Source of the DNA: Gammaproteobacteria bacterium
GTDB taxonomy: Bacteria; Pseudomonadota; Gammaproteobacteria; Enterobacterales; Alteromonadaceae
Reading direction: 5' to 3'
Assembly (NCBI GenBank): GCA_013373245.1
Contig: JABXID010000262.1
Location: 1-39,911 of the forward strand
DNA length: 39,911 nt
Position numbers and translations under genes: made by a program. This document shows, in pieces, positions 1 through 9,130 of this stretch. Positions within the stretch are counted from its first letter, which is position 1; each line of letters starts with the position of its first letter. The notes beneath the pieces are model-generated. The model was not told where the DNA came from, did not search any database, and saw only the letters and a program-made list of their open reading frames with translations.

Positions 1-1896
1 ATCTATGCAAATGAATCAATCAATACAACCATTGACGGTGTTGAAGTGCCGACATTTGCTGATGTGAAACTACGTTTAGTGGTAGGTCGAGATCACAACA
101 CGTCACTTACCCCAATAGTGACTTTTAATGGCCATCTGTTAAACCACCAGTTAGAAACCATGGGCGATGAACAAACTGGCCGTGACCGTTTCTTTGGTTT
201 ACTCGAGTTTAATGTGCCATTTGATGTATTAAATAACAGCAATACGATTGAGGTTATTTTCCCTGATAACGGTGGTCACCTTGCCAGCGTTAATATGAAA
301 GTATTAAGCATCAGTGACAGTGCAAGACCAAGTTCCGGCGACGTAGAAGGTGTCTTACTGTCATCAAACACAGATACCTTAGCGATAGGCCAACAAACCA
401 ACATCACGGCATCGGTTTATCCATATTATGCAACTAATAAAAAAGTTGTATTCAGCTCTAGTGATGACAACATTGCTTCTGTTGATAACAACGGGCTCAT
501 TACTGGCCACTCAGCCGGACAAGTGGTGATCACCGCGACTTCAGAACAAGGTGAATTTAACGATTCAGTCACCATAAACGTTGAAGCACCGACTAACATC
601 AGCATGCAATTTGATGATCGAAACACCTACATAAATACGGTATATACTTCAGGCGAAACCCTTGACGTAACCGTAAATTTTGATGCTGGCACTGGTAATA
701 GCGTTGCAGCTGACTTTGGTGGTATTGAATATTTCTTCCGTCATATGGCAAGTAACTGGAGTGTTATTAAAGACATAAAAATCAGAGACGCATCAGTAAT
801 CGGCAAGCAACGAGGAACGTCTTCTGTCGCTATTCCGCTTAATGACGTAACGCCAAGTGCGGATTTAGAAAACGGCGAGTTTTATTTCTTGTTCATTCGC
901 TTTAAAAATACAGCGGGTCAAGTTAAAAATGTAAATGCTTTCCCAATTCAAGTAGCTGAAAACATCGTCGTCATTGAGCCATCACTAACTTTTGATGATG
1001 CATCTAAATACACCAACACCACTTATGAAACGAATGGCACACTTGACGTGCAAGTAAACTTTGAAGCAGGTACCGGTCAAACAGTTAGCGACTCGTTAGG
1101 CGGCATTAAGTTTTTCTTAAGAGAATTAACGCCTAACTTTAACGTAGTCAACGACGTTATCGTTTACGATAGCTCGGCAATTGGCAATCAATCAGGCATT
1201 GCCAGTGCGTCTATTCCACTTGCGGGATTAACACCATCAGCACAATTACCTGACGGTAACTTTTATTATTTATTTGCAACATTTCAATCTACCAGTGGTA
1301 CTAAACAAAATATAGACGGTGTGTTTCCGATAAATATTGAACAATCAGCTACTTTAGAAGTCGCTGATATTAATCAATTAAAATCGGCAATCCATATTGT
1401 TGGCCAAAAAATGAATGTGGCAGTCGACTTTAATATGGGCTCGGGTAATACGGTTACCGATGGTGTTGGTGGTGTACGTTATATATTACGAGAGCTCACG
1501 CCAACATTCTCTGTTGTTAAAGACATTATCGTTGAAGACTCGTCAGTTATTGGCCTTAACTCTGGTACGTCAAATATCGCGATCCCATTAGATGGCATAA
1601 CCCCAGCAAGTGAGTTGCCCACAGGACACTTTTATTACTTATTTGTAGTCATTGAGTCCAGTGACAACTCACGTTTAACCACTGCTGTTTTCCCGCTACA
1701 AATTGAAGCTCAGCCAGGTGATTTTGATCGTGATGGCGATGTTGATCAGCGTGACTTTGTCGAATTAACAAAAGCCATTGCAAAAAAACAAATCATCAGC
1801 GCAGCGTTTGACTTTGACAACAACGGCGTCGTTGATCAAAAAGACGCGGTAAAAATGCGCTCATTATGCAGTAATAAGAATTGTGCGGTTGAATAA
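1..1896 (+). CDS. C-terminal part of a multimodular GH86-type agarase/porphyranase with dockerin-like end (5' truncated by window)
   Basis: The frame is open to base 1, so this is the 3' part of a longer gene; the GTG at 46 is only the first possible start inside the window. The first ~100 residues match the C-terminal beta-sandwich of the GH86 protein ending at 39870 (shared LRLxVGR, SLTP, GRDxFxG and DxGGxLAS stretches), which is why I call it GH86-type; the catalytic domain itself lies outside. Next comes a BIG2-like Ig domain (nt ~355-585, SSSDDNIASVDNNGLITG), then three tandem ~115-residue modules (nt ~598-960, ~976-1345, ~1354-1710) that I do not recognise. The end is dockerin-like, with two Ca-binding loops (DFDRDGDVDQRDF and DFDNNGVVDQKDA). 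Probably secreted and acting on algal galactan outside the cell. Family assignment is inference; the architecture is read directly. Confidence 0.75.
   Translation: MYANESINTTIDGVEVPTFADVKLRLVVGRDHNTSLTPIVTFNGHLLNHQLETMGDEQTGRDRFFGLLEFNVPFDVLNNSNTIEVIFPDNGGHLASVNMKVLSISDSARPSSGDVEGVLLSSNTDTLAIGQQTNITASVYPYYATNKKVVFSSSDDNIASVDNNGLITGHSAGQVVITATSEQGEFNDSVTINVEAPTNISMQFDDRNTYINTVYTSGETLDVTVNFDAGTGNSVAADFGGIEYFFRHMASNWSVIKDIKIRDASVIGKQRGTSSVAIPLNDVTPSADLENGEFYFLFIRFKNTAGQVKNVNAFPIQVAENIVVIEPSLTFDDASKYTNTTYETNGTLDVQVNFEAGTGQTVSDSLGGIKFFLRELTPNFNVVNDVIVYDSSAIGNQSGIASASIPLAGLTPSAQLPDGNFYYLFATFQSTSGTKQNIDGVFPINIEQSATLEVADINQLKSAIHIVGQKMNVAVDFNMGSGNTVTDGVGGVRYILRELTPTFSVVKDIIVEDSSVIGLNSGTSNIAIPLDGITPASELPTGHFYYLFVVIESSDNSRLTTAVFPLQIEAQPGDFDRDGDVDQRDFVELTKAIAKKQIISAAFDFDNNGVVDQKDAVKMRSLCSNKNCAVE
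598..1710 (+). repeat. three tandem copies of an unrecognised ~115-residue module
   Basis: The copies start near 598, 976 and 1354 and share the same order of motifs: LTFDD/MQFDD-x-KY, LDVxVNFxxGxGxxV, GGIxxFxRELTPxFxVVxD, IGxxSGxxxxxIPLxxxTPxxxL, GxFYYLF and a closing FPIxIE. The hydrophobic alternation suggests an Ig-like beta-sandwich. A fourth, diverged copy is in the FG-GAP lipoprotein (about 20680-21033, minus strand). I cannot match it to a named family. Confidence 0.8.
1714..1893 (+). other. dockerin type I-like domain (within CDS)
   Basis: Two EF-hand-like calcium loops about 35 residues apart (GDFDRDGDVDQRDF and AFDFDNNGVVDQKDA), each followed by a helix, at the extreme C terminus. 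This is the layout of type I dockerins. No cohesin is recognisable in the window, so the partner, if any, is elsewhere; it may simply be a calcium-stabilised cap. Confidence 0.6.
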
Positions 1897-1949
1897 CTAA
1901 ATATAAAGCTATCAAAAACTTAGCTAACTTATAGCCACTCAAAAACAGT

Positions 1950-1975
1950 CGAGTCCTTAGGGCTCGGCTTTTTTG
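1950..1975 (+). terminator. rho-independent terminator of the partial GH86 gene
   Basis: Seven-pair stem CGAGTCC/GGGCTCG (one G-T wobble) with a TTA loop, followed by GCTTTTTT, 54 bases after the stop codon. Confidence 0.85.
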
Positions 1976-2027
1976 TAATAAAAATTATCTCTCTTTTATT
2001 CCCCTAACCTCCACCACCTATAAAATG

Positions 2028-2045
2028 TTTATTGTTAACAATAAA
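2028..2045. promoter_or_regulatory. palindromic operator upstream of the GH16 gene
   Basis: An 18-base perfect palindrome centred on TTGTTAACAA (2032-2041), 61 bases before the GH16 start. The same 10-base core recurs upstream of most other units in this window. It has TnGT/ACnA half sites as known for FadR-type GntR repressors; that the local GntR protein binds it is inference. Confidence 0.75.
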
Positions 2046-2106
2046 TTTATTTTTCGTTAATACTTTGCTAACGTAAACGTTCCAATAGAAAAGAAATCAA
2101 CAGAAC

Positions 2107-3099
2107 ATGAATAAAACACACGTAAAACAATCTATGACTGCGACGGCATTATTAACAACCGCTATATTATATGGTTGCGGTTCAGGCAGTTTTTTAAACA
2201 ACAGCGATTCAACAACCAAAGCAAATGACGCTAACGCTCCTCTCACCGACGAAAAATTTAACAACATGAACCCTGATTTTCCTTCGTTTGTATCCATTGC
2301 CGATACGACGCCCGAAGGTAAGACTTGGGTGAAATTGGATTCAATGTCAGATGAGTTCGACAGTTGGGACGACAATAAATGGTTTAAATCAACTTGGAAC
2401 TACGGCGTGCCCGTATTTATGTCGACATCAGATGAAAACTCTGGGGTGACCGACGGCAAATTGTGGCTTAAAGCAACATTAAACGAGAGCAACCCAGACG
2501 GTCGCTGGTTCCAAACGGCGCGAGTTCACAGCAAAGCCGAAACTAAATATCCTATGTATACCGAAGCACGAATTAAAACCTCACATATCTCAGCTTACAC
2601 TACCTACTGGCTAAACAATGGTGATATTAACAATCGAGATGAAATAGATATTATTGAGAACAATTCAAATCCATCCTGTGGTTGCAAACCTGAATATCCG
2701 GGGCAAATGAACTCACAATACTTCCAAGCCGATTCTAGCGAAGAACCAAAAACAGTGCGTAAACATGGCAATTTTGCGCGCGCAAATTTGTCTGATGCAA
2801 ACCCGTTGAAGAACGTCGGCTGGAATGAGGACTACCATATTTACGGTGTTTGGTGGAAAGATGCCAACAATATTCAATTTTATCTAAATGGCGAACCTGC
2901 AGGCAGCGTTGTTGTCGGCGAACATTTGGATGGTAAAACGTACGACCGTAAATTAACTAGAGATCTTGAAATCATCTTTGACCTTTGGACTGCCGATGCA
3001 CCATGGGTTGGCGGCTTACCAGAAAAGTCCGAGTTATTGGACGACAGTGTAAACACCGCTTATGTAGATTGGGTAAGAACCTGGAAATTAGAGGATTAA
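2107..3099 (+). CDS. GH16 family lipoprotein, beta-agarase/porphyranase-like
   Basis: 330 residues. An N-terminal hydrophobic segment ends in a lipobox (LYGC, Cys about 24), so it is probably an outer-membrane-anchored endo-hydrolase. The catalytic signature of GH16 is intact: DEIDIIE, with nucleophile E~179, D~181 and acid/base E~184. The MSDEFD opening of the jelly-roll, the substrate-groove YWL segment just before the active site and the closing TAYVDWVRTW are all typical of galactan-cleaving GH16 enzymes. Agarase versus porphyranase cannot be decided by eye. The Shine-Dalgarno is weak (AAGAAA region); the ATG at 2107 is chosen because the signal peptide starts there. It is a single-gene unit with its own operator and terminator. 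A 3' fragment of a second GH16 copy lies at 10706-10753. Confidence 0.88.
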   Translation: MNKTHVKQSMTATALLTTAILYGCGSGSFLNNSDSTTKANDANAPLTDEKFNNMNPDFPSFVSIADTTPEGKTWVKLDSMSDEFDSWDDNKWFKSTWNYGVPVFMSTSDENSGVTDGKLWLKATLNESNPDGRWFQTARVHSKAETKYPMYTEARIKTSHISAYTTYWLNNGDINNRDEIDIIENNSNPSCGCKPEYPGQMNSQYFQADSSEEPKTVRKHGNFARANLSDANPLKNVGWNEDYHIYGVWWKDANNIQFYLNGEPAGSVVVGEHLDGKTYDRKLTRDLEIIFDLWTADAPWVGGLPEKSELLDDSVNTAYVDWVRTWKLED

Positions 3100-3108
3100 A
3101 ATAAATCA

Positions 3109-3138
3109 GGCTCAGAAAACTTACTCTGAGCCCGTTTT
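3109..3138. terminator. terminator between convergent GH16 and SMP-30 genes
   Basis: Perfect seven-pair stem GGCTCAG/CTGAGCC with a 10-base loop, followed by CGTTTT on the plus strand and a TGATTTATTTT run on the minus strand, so it can serve both convergent genes. Confidence 0.75.
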
Positions 3139-3166
3139 AAAATTTCTGAGTTAATCGGTCAACAAC

Positions 3167-4183
3167 TCACAGTGAATTTAATTTCAATCTTCTCAGTTCA
3201 TTATGAGCAGTTAAGTAAATGGCCGATTCATCTTGGTTAAACGCAAGATTAGCGGTAAATCCAGGCATTGCAATATGTGCTAATAAGCGTTTGTCTGCAG
3301 CAAACAACCAAACACCTTGTGGTCCGGTGGCAAATACAACACCCGAACTGTGTACCTTTAAGCCATCTGGTACGCCATGGGCGATACCTTTAAAAGCCGG
3401 TTTGAACAGTAACGACTTATCTGTCACATTGCCTTGCTCATCAAGCGAATATTGATACCAAGCTGGTGAAGCTTCATCTGAAACCGCAACGTACAAGGTT
3501 TTATTATCAGGAGAAATCGCTATGCCGTTTGGAAAGGTTAACTCTTTATCTATCAGGCTCAATTCACCATCAGTACTCAAACGATAGACGCCTTGAAAAT
3601 CCAATTCTTTAGCTGGATCATTTAATTGTTTTGCTAAGCCATACGGCGGATCGGTAAAAAACAAGGTACCGTTTTTATGCTGTGCGACATCGTTTGGGCT
3701 GTTTAATCGTTTATCTTGGAAATGACTTACGACTTGAGTAATTGTGTGTTTATCAGAGTCCAATCCAGACACCAATTTGCTCACTGCTCTAGCCCCAGTT
3801 TGCATCATCACTAATTGTCTCTTATGGTCAATCAGTAAGCCATTAGCTCGGTTACTCGGGTGCAAAAAGACATCTAGTCCGCTAGAAGGTGAATAACTGT
3901 GAATATTGTTATTGGGAATATCGACAAATAACAAACGTTGATTGTCAGTATCCCACACAGGCCCTTCTGTCCATTCAAATCCCGAAGCTAAGACTTCTAA
4001 TTCCGCATTTGCATCCAATAGCTCATGGGCTTGTTCGTCGTAAATGGTAAATTTGCCAATTTTTGATAGCTCATTTGGTAAAACTGCTGGCGGTTCATTC
4101 GGTACAACAGTTGACGACTCAGTCGCCAGCGCATTCACAGCGATTGTTAAAGGCAAATACAGCCAAATGAGTTTACTTTTCAT
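3167..4183 (-). CDS. SMP-30/gluconolactonase family periplasmic lactonase
   Basis: 338 residues with a cleavable-type signal peptide (MKSKLIWLYLPLTIAVNALA). The six-bladed propeller motifs of the SMP-30/LRE family are present: EGPVW (metal-binding Glu ~73), NSPNDV, FPNGIAISPDN and the VPDGLKV Asp motif, matching the Glu/Asn/Asp metal set of the family. Family members hydrolyse aldonolactones. The start overlaps the end of the upstream GH50 gene by 11 bases, so the two are translationally coupled. In this setting it could open a lactone made by periplasmic oxidation of galactose-type sugars, perhaps by the dehydrogenase-like operon at 15117-17912; that link is inference. Confidence 0.85.
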   Translation of the reverse strand: MKSKLIWLYLPLTIAVNALATESSTVVPNEPPAVLPNELSKIGKFTIYDEQAHELLDANAELEVLASGFEWTEGPVWDTDNQRLLFVDIPNNNIHSYSPSSGLDVFLHPSNRANGLLIDHKRQLVMMQTGARAVSKLVSGLDSDKHTITQVVSHFQDKRLNSPNDVAQHKNGTLFFTDPPYGLAKQLNDPAKELDFQGVYRLSTDGELSLIDKELTFPNGIAISPDNKTLYVAVSDEASPAWYQYSLDEQGNVTDKSLLFKPAFKGIAHGVPDGLKVHSSGVVFATGPQGVWLFAADKRLLAHIAMPGFTANLAFNQDESAIYLTAHNELRRLKLNSL

Positions 4184-6470
4184 TGTTAAATCTTCTCTGA
4201 TACAAGTTACGGTTTACCTCACGAGCAGCATCCACTATCGGTTGGTATGGTATATCGGTCACAGATACAAAACCGATGTTATAGTTTTCACCATCCAACG
4301 CACGACCTGTAAGTGGAGAGTCAATGTATTGGAACCAATGTGTGCCTACAAAGTATGGATTGTCTAACGCGCTATTGACGTACTCTGCGTATTTCTTACC
4401 TCGATCAGCTTGGCTTGATGCGTGGATCAAACCTGGGTTCAATAAACCGGAATCAAGTGAACCATTGTGGAATTCACCAATAATGCTTGGGCGATCCATG
4501 TCTTTTAAGAACTGCCAAAAATCTTCGTTGATGACTTCTTTGTAGTAGTTATAACTGACAACATCGGCAACTTCCGCCGCGGCTTGACGCAACTCAGGCG
4601 TCATACCCCAACCAGCAAAGCGAGCGCCTAAATACATGTGATTCGGCATGTACTTTTCCATCGCTTGATTCACAGTAACAAAGTATTGTTTACCAAATTC
4701 GTACAACATGGTTGATAAATCAGCCACCACATTGTCGTTAAAGTCTGTCAGTTTAATGCCCTGTTCAAACTCAGACCATGACGATAACGCCACTTGCCAG
4801 CTCTCATTTAACTTGGCGATGGTTTTATATTTTGCTTTCATCAACTTGGTAAAGTGTTGTTTGGTTGGGCTTTCAGATGTATCCAAAGAAAGTGCGCTGA
4901 TAGGCACGCCATATTGAGACTGGACGCTGCCCATTTGTCCCCAACTTTTTTCGTTGTCGATGAAAACACCCACACACCATGGACTGTTTTGCACCTCATT
5001 CGCAACTTGTTTAACCGTAATAAAAGCACGTTCTTTAAAAACTGGATCGAACACATCAGGTAAGGGAGACCAGTAGTCGTTGCCACTGCTTACCGTTTTG
5101 TAATCTCCAATGATCCAGCCATTGGCGAAGTATGGGTATTTATCTAGTTGATAAAAGCTTGGATCAATCCAGTTACCGAATGACGTGAACCCCCAATTTT
5201 TCATACGCTTGATAGTGGTATCTCGCCATTTTTCTTCAGCATCTTTCACGTCATTAGTTTGATATTTTCGTGCTAAGTTTGCTTGATAAAAGCTGTACGT
5301 TTCACCACGTGGAATCACGCCTGTATGTACTTCACGGCGATAACCAAAATGTTGTCCCATCGGTGTGCCGTACTCTGGCAACCAAGTGAACATGTTGGCT
5401 CTTAAATCAGAAGAAACATAACGGCTCGCCCATGCAGACTCAGGGGCAGTATTTAAACCAATCGAATCTTCTGGCGTTAAATCTCCCGGTTCACGTTGTT
5501 TGATAAAACGCTGATCAAAATCGTAACCTGTGATGGTGGTGGTGTTTGCCATGCGTACGTTGGCAATACCATTGGAATAAAATAAATATCCTTCAGGGTC
5601 AATTAACGTCCACTTGCCATCGTATTTGTCAACTCGATAATATCCAGTCGCTTTAAGCTTAGGTCCTGATTTCCAGCCATTAAATTTAGAACGGTCTAAA
5701 CCATGAGGTTGTGATAACTCTTTTTGCTCTTTTTCAGAAATAGCCACTAACTCTGCCACACTCGACACTTTATTTTGAAAATCTACCTTAGTGCTTTGGC
5801 CAAATTTATCTACCAAACCAACAAGATAATCTTCATTTACCTTTTCAGGTGTCACTAACTGAATATCATCAAAGTACAAAACCTTATTGTCAGGCACGCC
5901 AAACACTTTGAAAGCAACACTTGGGATGGCACTGGTATCGATATCTTTGGTGCCGTAACGCCAAATAATCGGTTGATAATCATCTTGCCAGCTATATGGA
6001 TTACTGCGAATACCCGTTTCTTGAGTGAGGTCAAGACCTGCGATTTCTAATAAATAGGTATCGGTTGAATTTGCAGGTACGACAAAACTACGATTTTGCG
6101 TTTTGCCCTGCGCGCCCTTAACAGTGACGTACAAATGCACTGAAGAATTTTCAGGGTTCCTGATGTTAAACGTCAGACCTGCTGTCGAATAACTTGATAA
6201 ATCAAGTGCACTGGTTGGTACAAACGTGACGGACGATTGATGATGTTTGTGCCCCAGAAACTCAACCTTTGCGGCTTTACCAGACTTAGTTTCAATAATC
6301 GAACTTAACGCATTGTTCAACTCTAATTGACGCAATTCTGAACTGGACTCAAAGTCCATCACCACTGAGCCTTTTTTCGAATTCTGCAGCGATAAAGGTT
6401 GATTACTTTGACAACCCGTTAAATAAAAGAGAACGCCAAACGACGCCCACAATGAATGAAATTTATTCAT
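4173..6470 (-). CDS. GH50 beta-agarase lipoprotein (copy 1)
   Basis: 765 residues; signal with lipobox LTGC (Cys ~20). Residues ~35-210 form a CBM-like jelly roll, followed by a linker and a TIM barrel (from KATGYYRVDKYDGKWTLIDPEGYLF, about 273). The two catalytic glutamates of GH50 are visible: acid/base E~507 in FIDNEKSW and nucleophile E~666 in IIGEFHNG. GH50 enzymes of this kind often release neoagarobiose in exo mode; the exact product here is unknown. It is divergently arranged with the second GH50 (start-to-start gap 138 bases containing an operator) and overlaps the downstream SMP-30 lactonase gene. Length and architecture are normal for the family. Confidence 0.93.
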   Translation of the reverse strand: MNKFHSLWASFGVLFYLTGCQSNQPLSLQNSKKGSVVMDFESSSELRQLELNNALSSIIETKSGKAAKVEFLGHKHHQSSVTFVPTSALDLSSYSTAGLTFNIRNPENSSVHLYVTVKGAQGKTQNRSFVVPANSTDTYLLEIAGLDLTQETGIRSNPYSWQDDYQPIIWRYGTKDIDTSAIPSVAFKVFGVPDNKVLYFDDIQLVTPEKVNEDYLVGLVDKFGQSTKVDFQNKVSSVAELVAISEKEQKELSQPHGLDRSKFNGWKSGPKLKATGYYRVDKYDGKWTLIDPEGYLFYSNGIANVRMANTTTITGYDFDQRFIKQREPGDLTPEDSIGLNTAPESAWASRYVSSDLRANMFTWLPEYGTPMGQHFGYRREVHTGVIPRGETYSFYQANLARKYQTNDVKDAEEKWRDTTIKRMKNWGFTSFGNWIDPSFYQLDKYPYFANGWIIGDYKTVSSGNDYWSPLPDVFDPVFKERAFITVKQVANEVQNSPWCVGVFIDNEKSWGQMGSVQSQYGVPISALSLDTSESPTKQHFTKLMKAKYKTIAKLNESWQVALSSWSEFEQGIKLTDFNDNVVADLSTMLYEFGKQYFVTVNQAMEKYMPNHMYLGARFAGWGMTPELRQAAAEVADVVSYNYYKEVINEDFWQFLKDMDRPSIIGEFHNGSLDSGLLNPGLIHASSQADRGKKYAEYVNSALDNPYFVGTHWFQYIDSPLTGRALDGENYNIGFVSVTDIPYQPIVDAAREVNRNLYQRRFNNEK

Positions 6471-6545
6471 AGTGAAACCAAGCCTTATCGCAATTTAAAA
6501 AACGGACAACGTGATTATTAAACACACCTATCGTTGCAGGATATT

Positions 6546-6571
6546 ATTGTTGAATGTAATTTGTCAACAAT
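6546..6571. promoter_or_regulatory. operator-like inverted repeat in divergent GH50 promoter region
   Basis: TTGTCAACAA at 6561-6570 is the locus palindrome with one changed central base. It is also the right arm of an eight-pair inverted repeat ATTGTTGA (6546-6553)/TCAACAAT (6564-6571). Centred between the two divergent GH50 starts (6470 and 6609), it could control both. Confidence 0.6.
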
Positions 6572-6608
6572 GTAACGTGTGGATAATTTTTAAACAGGGA
6601 ACTGAAAC

Positions 6609-8954
6609 ATGAACAAAAATAATAATTCTATGAGATACAAAGTGAGGAGAATCTCGTATCACCTAATTGCGTGTGCACTAGCGACCTCGCTAGCTGTTAC
6701 AGGCTGTGGCGAGTCAAATTCAGGCGCGACTCCCCCCACTTCATTAAAAGATGTTTTTGTTAATGAAACCGTTCTAGCCACATTGCTATCGGCTAATAAC
6801 GAACAGTCTACCTCTTGGTTTAAAGAAGAATCGGCAAAATTGTTAGATACATCGAACAACTCTTTCACGGTCCAATTCAAAGCGTCGGAAAACATATCCA
6901 AACTACGAATTGAGCCAGAGAGCGATTGGAACTTAACTCACTTACCGGCACATAACATTGCATTTGATGTAAAAAACTTAAGCAACGATTCAAGCCATTT
7001 TTATCTATTGGTTGAGAATCAAAATGGTGAATATCAGAGCCGCTCTATTGCAATACCGAAAGACTTTGAAGGCACAATATATTTCCCACTGACTGGGAAA
7101 GAAGCTGAAACTGAAGCTGGCTTTTGGGGCGATGCGCCCCCGTGGCAAACCGAAGATACATTGATGATTTGGCGCTCGTGGCGAGCTGATAATGTCGATG
7201 TATCAAACATCAGTGCCCTAACCTTTCAAACCATTGGCTTATTAGAAGATAATACGATTGAAATTAGTAACCTACGAATTAGACAAAACCCTCCCAGCGA
7301 TCCAAAGTGGATGAAAGGTGTTTTGGATGAGTTTGGCCAAAATGCCAAATTTAAAACAGCGTTACATGTTGATAATTTAGAGCAATTACAACACAAGGCT
7401 GCGCAAGAACTTAAGGAATTAGCCGCAGCAAAACCAAACCCTCAACGTTCTAAATTTGGAGGCTATCTGAATGGCCCTAAATTAGAAGCAACCGGTTACT
7501 TTCGAACCGAAAAAGTAAATGGTAAATGGTGGATGGTAGATCCTGAAGGTTACGTATTTTTCTCACACGGTCCTGCTAACGTTCGCATGGCAAACCTCTC
7601 AACTTTGACAGGGATTGATTACAAAGACGAGCGTGCACGCCACCGCTCTGCCTACGAGCTTACCCCAGAAGACTCAATGGGCATTGTTGATGTCCCCGAA
7701 GATATCAAGCAAACACATTATCTTTCTTCAGATTTACGCAGAGGATTATTCGAATGGTTACCGGAGTATAATGAGCCTTTGGCAAAACATTACAGTTACC
7801 GTCGCTGGGCATTAAAAGGGGCCATGCCACATGGCGAAACCTACAACTTCTATCGCGCAAATCTTGAAAGAAAATACGGCGACTATTTTATGGAACAGTG
7901 GTACGACGTAACGATTCAGCGCATGAAAAACTGGGGATTCACCTCATTTGGCAACTGGGTAGACCCCAATTTTTATCATAGAGAAGGAGTGCCGTATTTC
8001 GCCAATGGCTGGATCATCGGTGATTACAAAACGCTTTCGGGTAAAGTTAACCATTGGGGTTTAATGCCGGATTCTTTTGATCCTGTGTTTGCCGAACGAG
8101 CCCGTGCAACCATCGAACAAATTGCTAAGGAAGTGAAAAATTCCCCATGGTGCGCAGGTATTTTTATCGATAACGAAAAGAGCTGGGGCGAACGAGAAGG
8201 CAGCGTTGAAGAACGTTACGGTGTGATCTTAGATGCTTTGTCTAAAAATGCAGATGAAAGTCCTGCCAAAGCTGCTTTTACCAAACACTTAAAAGATAAA
8301 TATCAAACCATTACAAAGCTCAACACCCATTGGAATACAGATATTGATTCTTGGGATACATTAGCGGCAGGACTTGAGTTTAATCAATACAATGCGGCGC
8401 ACGTCGCCGATTTATCTCGTTTACTAGAGTTATTAGGCGAACAATATTTTACAGTTGTGCACAACACTTTAGCTGAGATTATGCCAAATCATTTGTACAT
8501 GGGGGCTCGAATGGCGAACTGGGGGATGCCTGACGAAATCATTAAAGCATCGACGAGTTACTCTGACGTCCTCAGCTTTAATATTTATGAAGATGGGGTT
8601 CAAGATCATTTCTGGAAGTTCTTAGAAAAAGTTGATTTGCCAGTAACCATCGGTGAATTCCATATCGGTACGGCATCTGATTCTGGCATGTTTAATCCAG
8701 GCATAGTGCACGCCAGCGATCAAAAAGATCGGGCAAGAAAATATAAGGAATACATGCAAAGTGTCCTTTCAAAACCTTACATGGTTGGCGCACATTGGTT
8801 CCAATATACTGATGAGCCAATTACAGGCCGAGCACTTGACGGCGAAAACGCCAACATTGGCTTTGTTAACGTAACGGATACGCCATATCCAGAGCTAGTT
8901 CAAGCGGTCAAAGACGTCACCAGCAAAATGTATCAGCAACGTTTAAACCCATAG
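6609..8954 (+). CDS. GH50 beta-agarase lipoprotein (copy 2)
   Basis: 781 residues. An extended n-region (MNKNNNSMRYKVRR) precedes the hydrophobic core and lipobox VTGC (Cys ~33). ATG 6609 is supported by AGGGA eight bases upstream; the Met at residue 8 is an alternative. N-terminal CBM-like jelly roll (~60-225), then a GH50 barrel with acid/base E~523 (FIDNEKSW) and nucleophile E~683 (TIGEFHIG). It is a clear paralogue of the other two GH50 proteins, but the N-terminal domain differs most: the usual GIRSNPYSW-type segment is replaced by GFWGDAPPWQ, and IIWRYGTKD by MIWRSWRAD. That suggests a different binding preference of the accessory domain, which is inference. Confidence 0.93.
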   Translation: MNKNNNSMRYKVRRISYHLIACALATSLAVTGCGESNSGATPPTSLKDVFVNETVLATLLSANNEQSTSWFKEESAKLLDTSNNSFTVQFKASENISKLRIEPESDWNLTHLPAHNIAFDVKNLSNDSSHFYLLVENQNGEYQSRSIAIPKDFEGTIYFPLTGKEAETEAGFWGDAPPWQTEDTLMIWRSWRADNVDVSNISALTFQTIGLLEDNTIEISNLRIRQNPPSDPKWMKGVLDEFGQNAKFKTALHVDNLEQLQHKAAQELKELAAAKPNPQRSKFGGYLNGPKLEATGYFRTEKVNGKWWMVDPEGYVFFSHGPANVRMANLSTLTGIDYKDERARHRSAYELTPEDSMGIVDVPEDIKQTHYLSSDLRRGLFEWLPEYNEPLAKHYSYRRWALKGAMPHGETYNFYRANLERKYGDYFMEQWYDVTIQRMKNWGFTSFGNWVDPNFYHREGVPYFANGWIIGDYKTLSGKVNHWGLMPDSFDPVFAERARATIEQIAKEVKNSPWCAGIFIDNEKSWGEREGSVEERYGVILDALSKNADESPAKAAFTKHLKDKYQTITKLNTHWNTDIDSWDTLAAGLEFNQYNAAHVADLSRLLELLGEQYFTVVHNTLAEIMPNHLYMGARMANWGMPDEIIKASTSYSDVLSFNIYEDGVQDHFWKFLEKVDLPVTIGEFHIGTASDSGMFNPGIVHASDQKDRARKYKEYMQSVLSKPYMVGAHWFQYTDEPITGRALDGENANIGFVNVTDTPYPELVQAVKDVTSKMYQQRLNP

Positions 8955-8981
8955 CTTTTATGGCGACATTAACCAAAGACC

Positions 8982-9022
8982 TTCGCAAACGCTCCTGCTC
9001 GCAAAAGTAGGGGCGTTGCGAA
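8982..9022 (+). terminator. hairpin after GH50 copy 2
   Basis: Long imperfect inverted repeat TTCGCAAACGCTCCT / AGGGGCGTTGCGAA with a 12-base loop, 27 bases after the stop codon. There is no T-run, so it may be a non-canonical terminator or an mRNA 3' stabiliser. Confidence 0.5.
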
Positions 9023-9130
9023 ATAGTACCCCAATTTAATCAGTTGGCACGGTTGTCATAACGATTTGCTTGAAACGAGTGTCAGCGAAAGTACCTTAGC
9101 ATGTAAGTTAAATAACAAGGAGATAATGTA

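Noticed and set aside
598-1710. Tandem modules considered as cohesins, because a dockerin-like domain follows
   Set aside because: Motif order and length do not resemble the cohesin fold sequences I know; they are best left as an unnamed module.
2070-2081. LacI-like inverted repeat AACGTAAACGTT before the GH16 gene
   Set aside because: Single copy, no LacI-family regulator in the window, and short enough to be chance.
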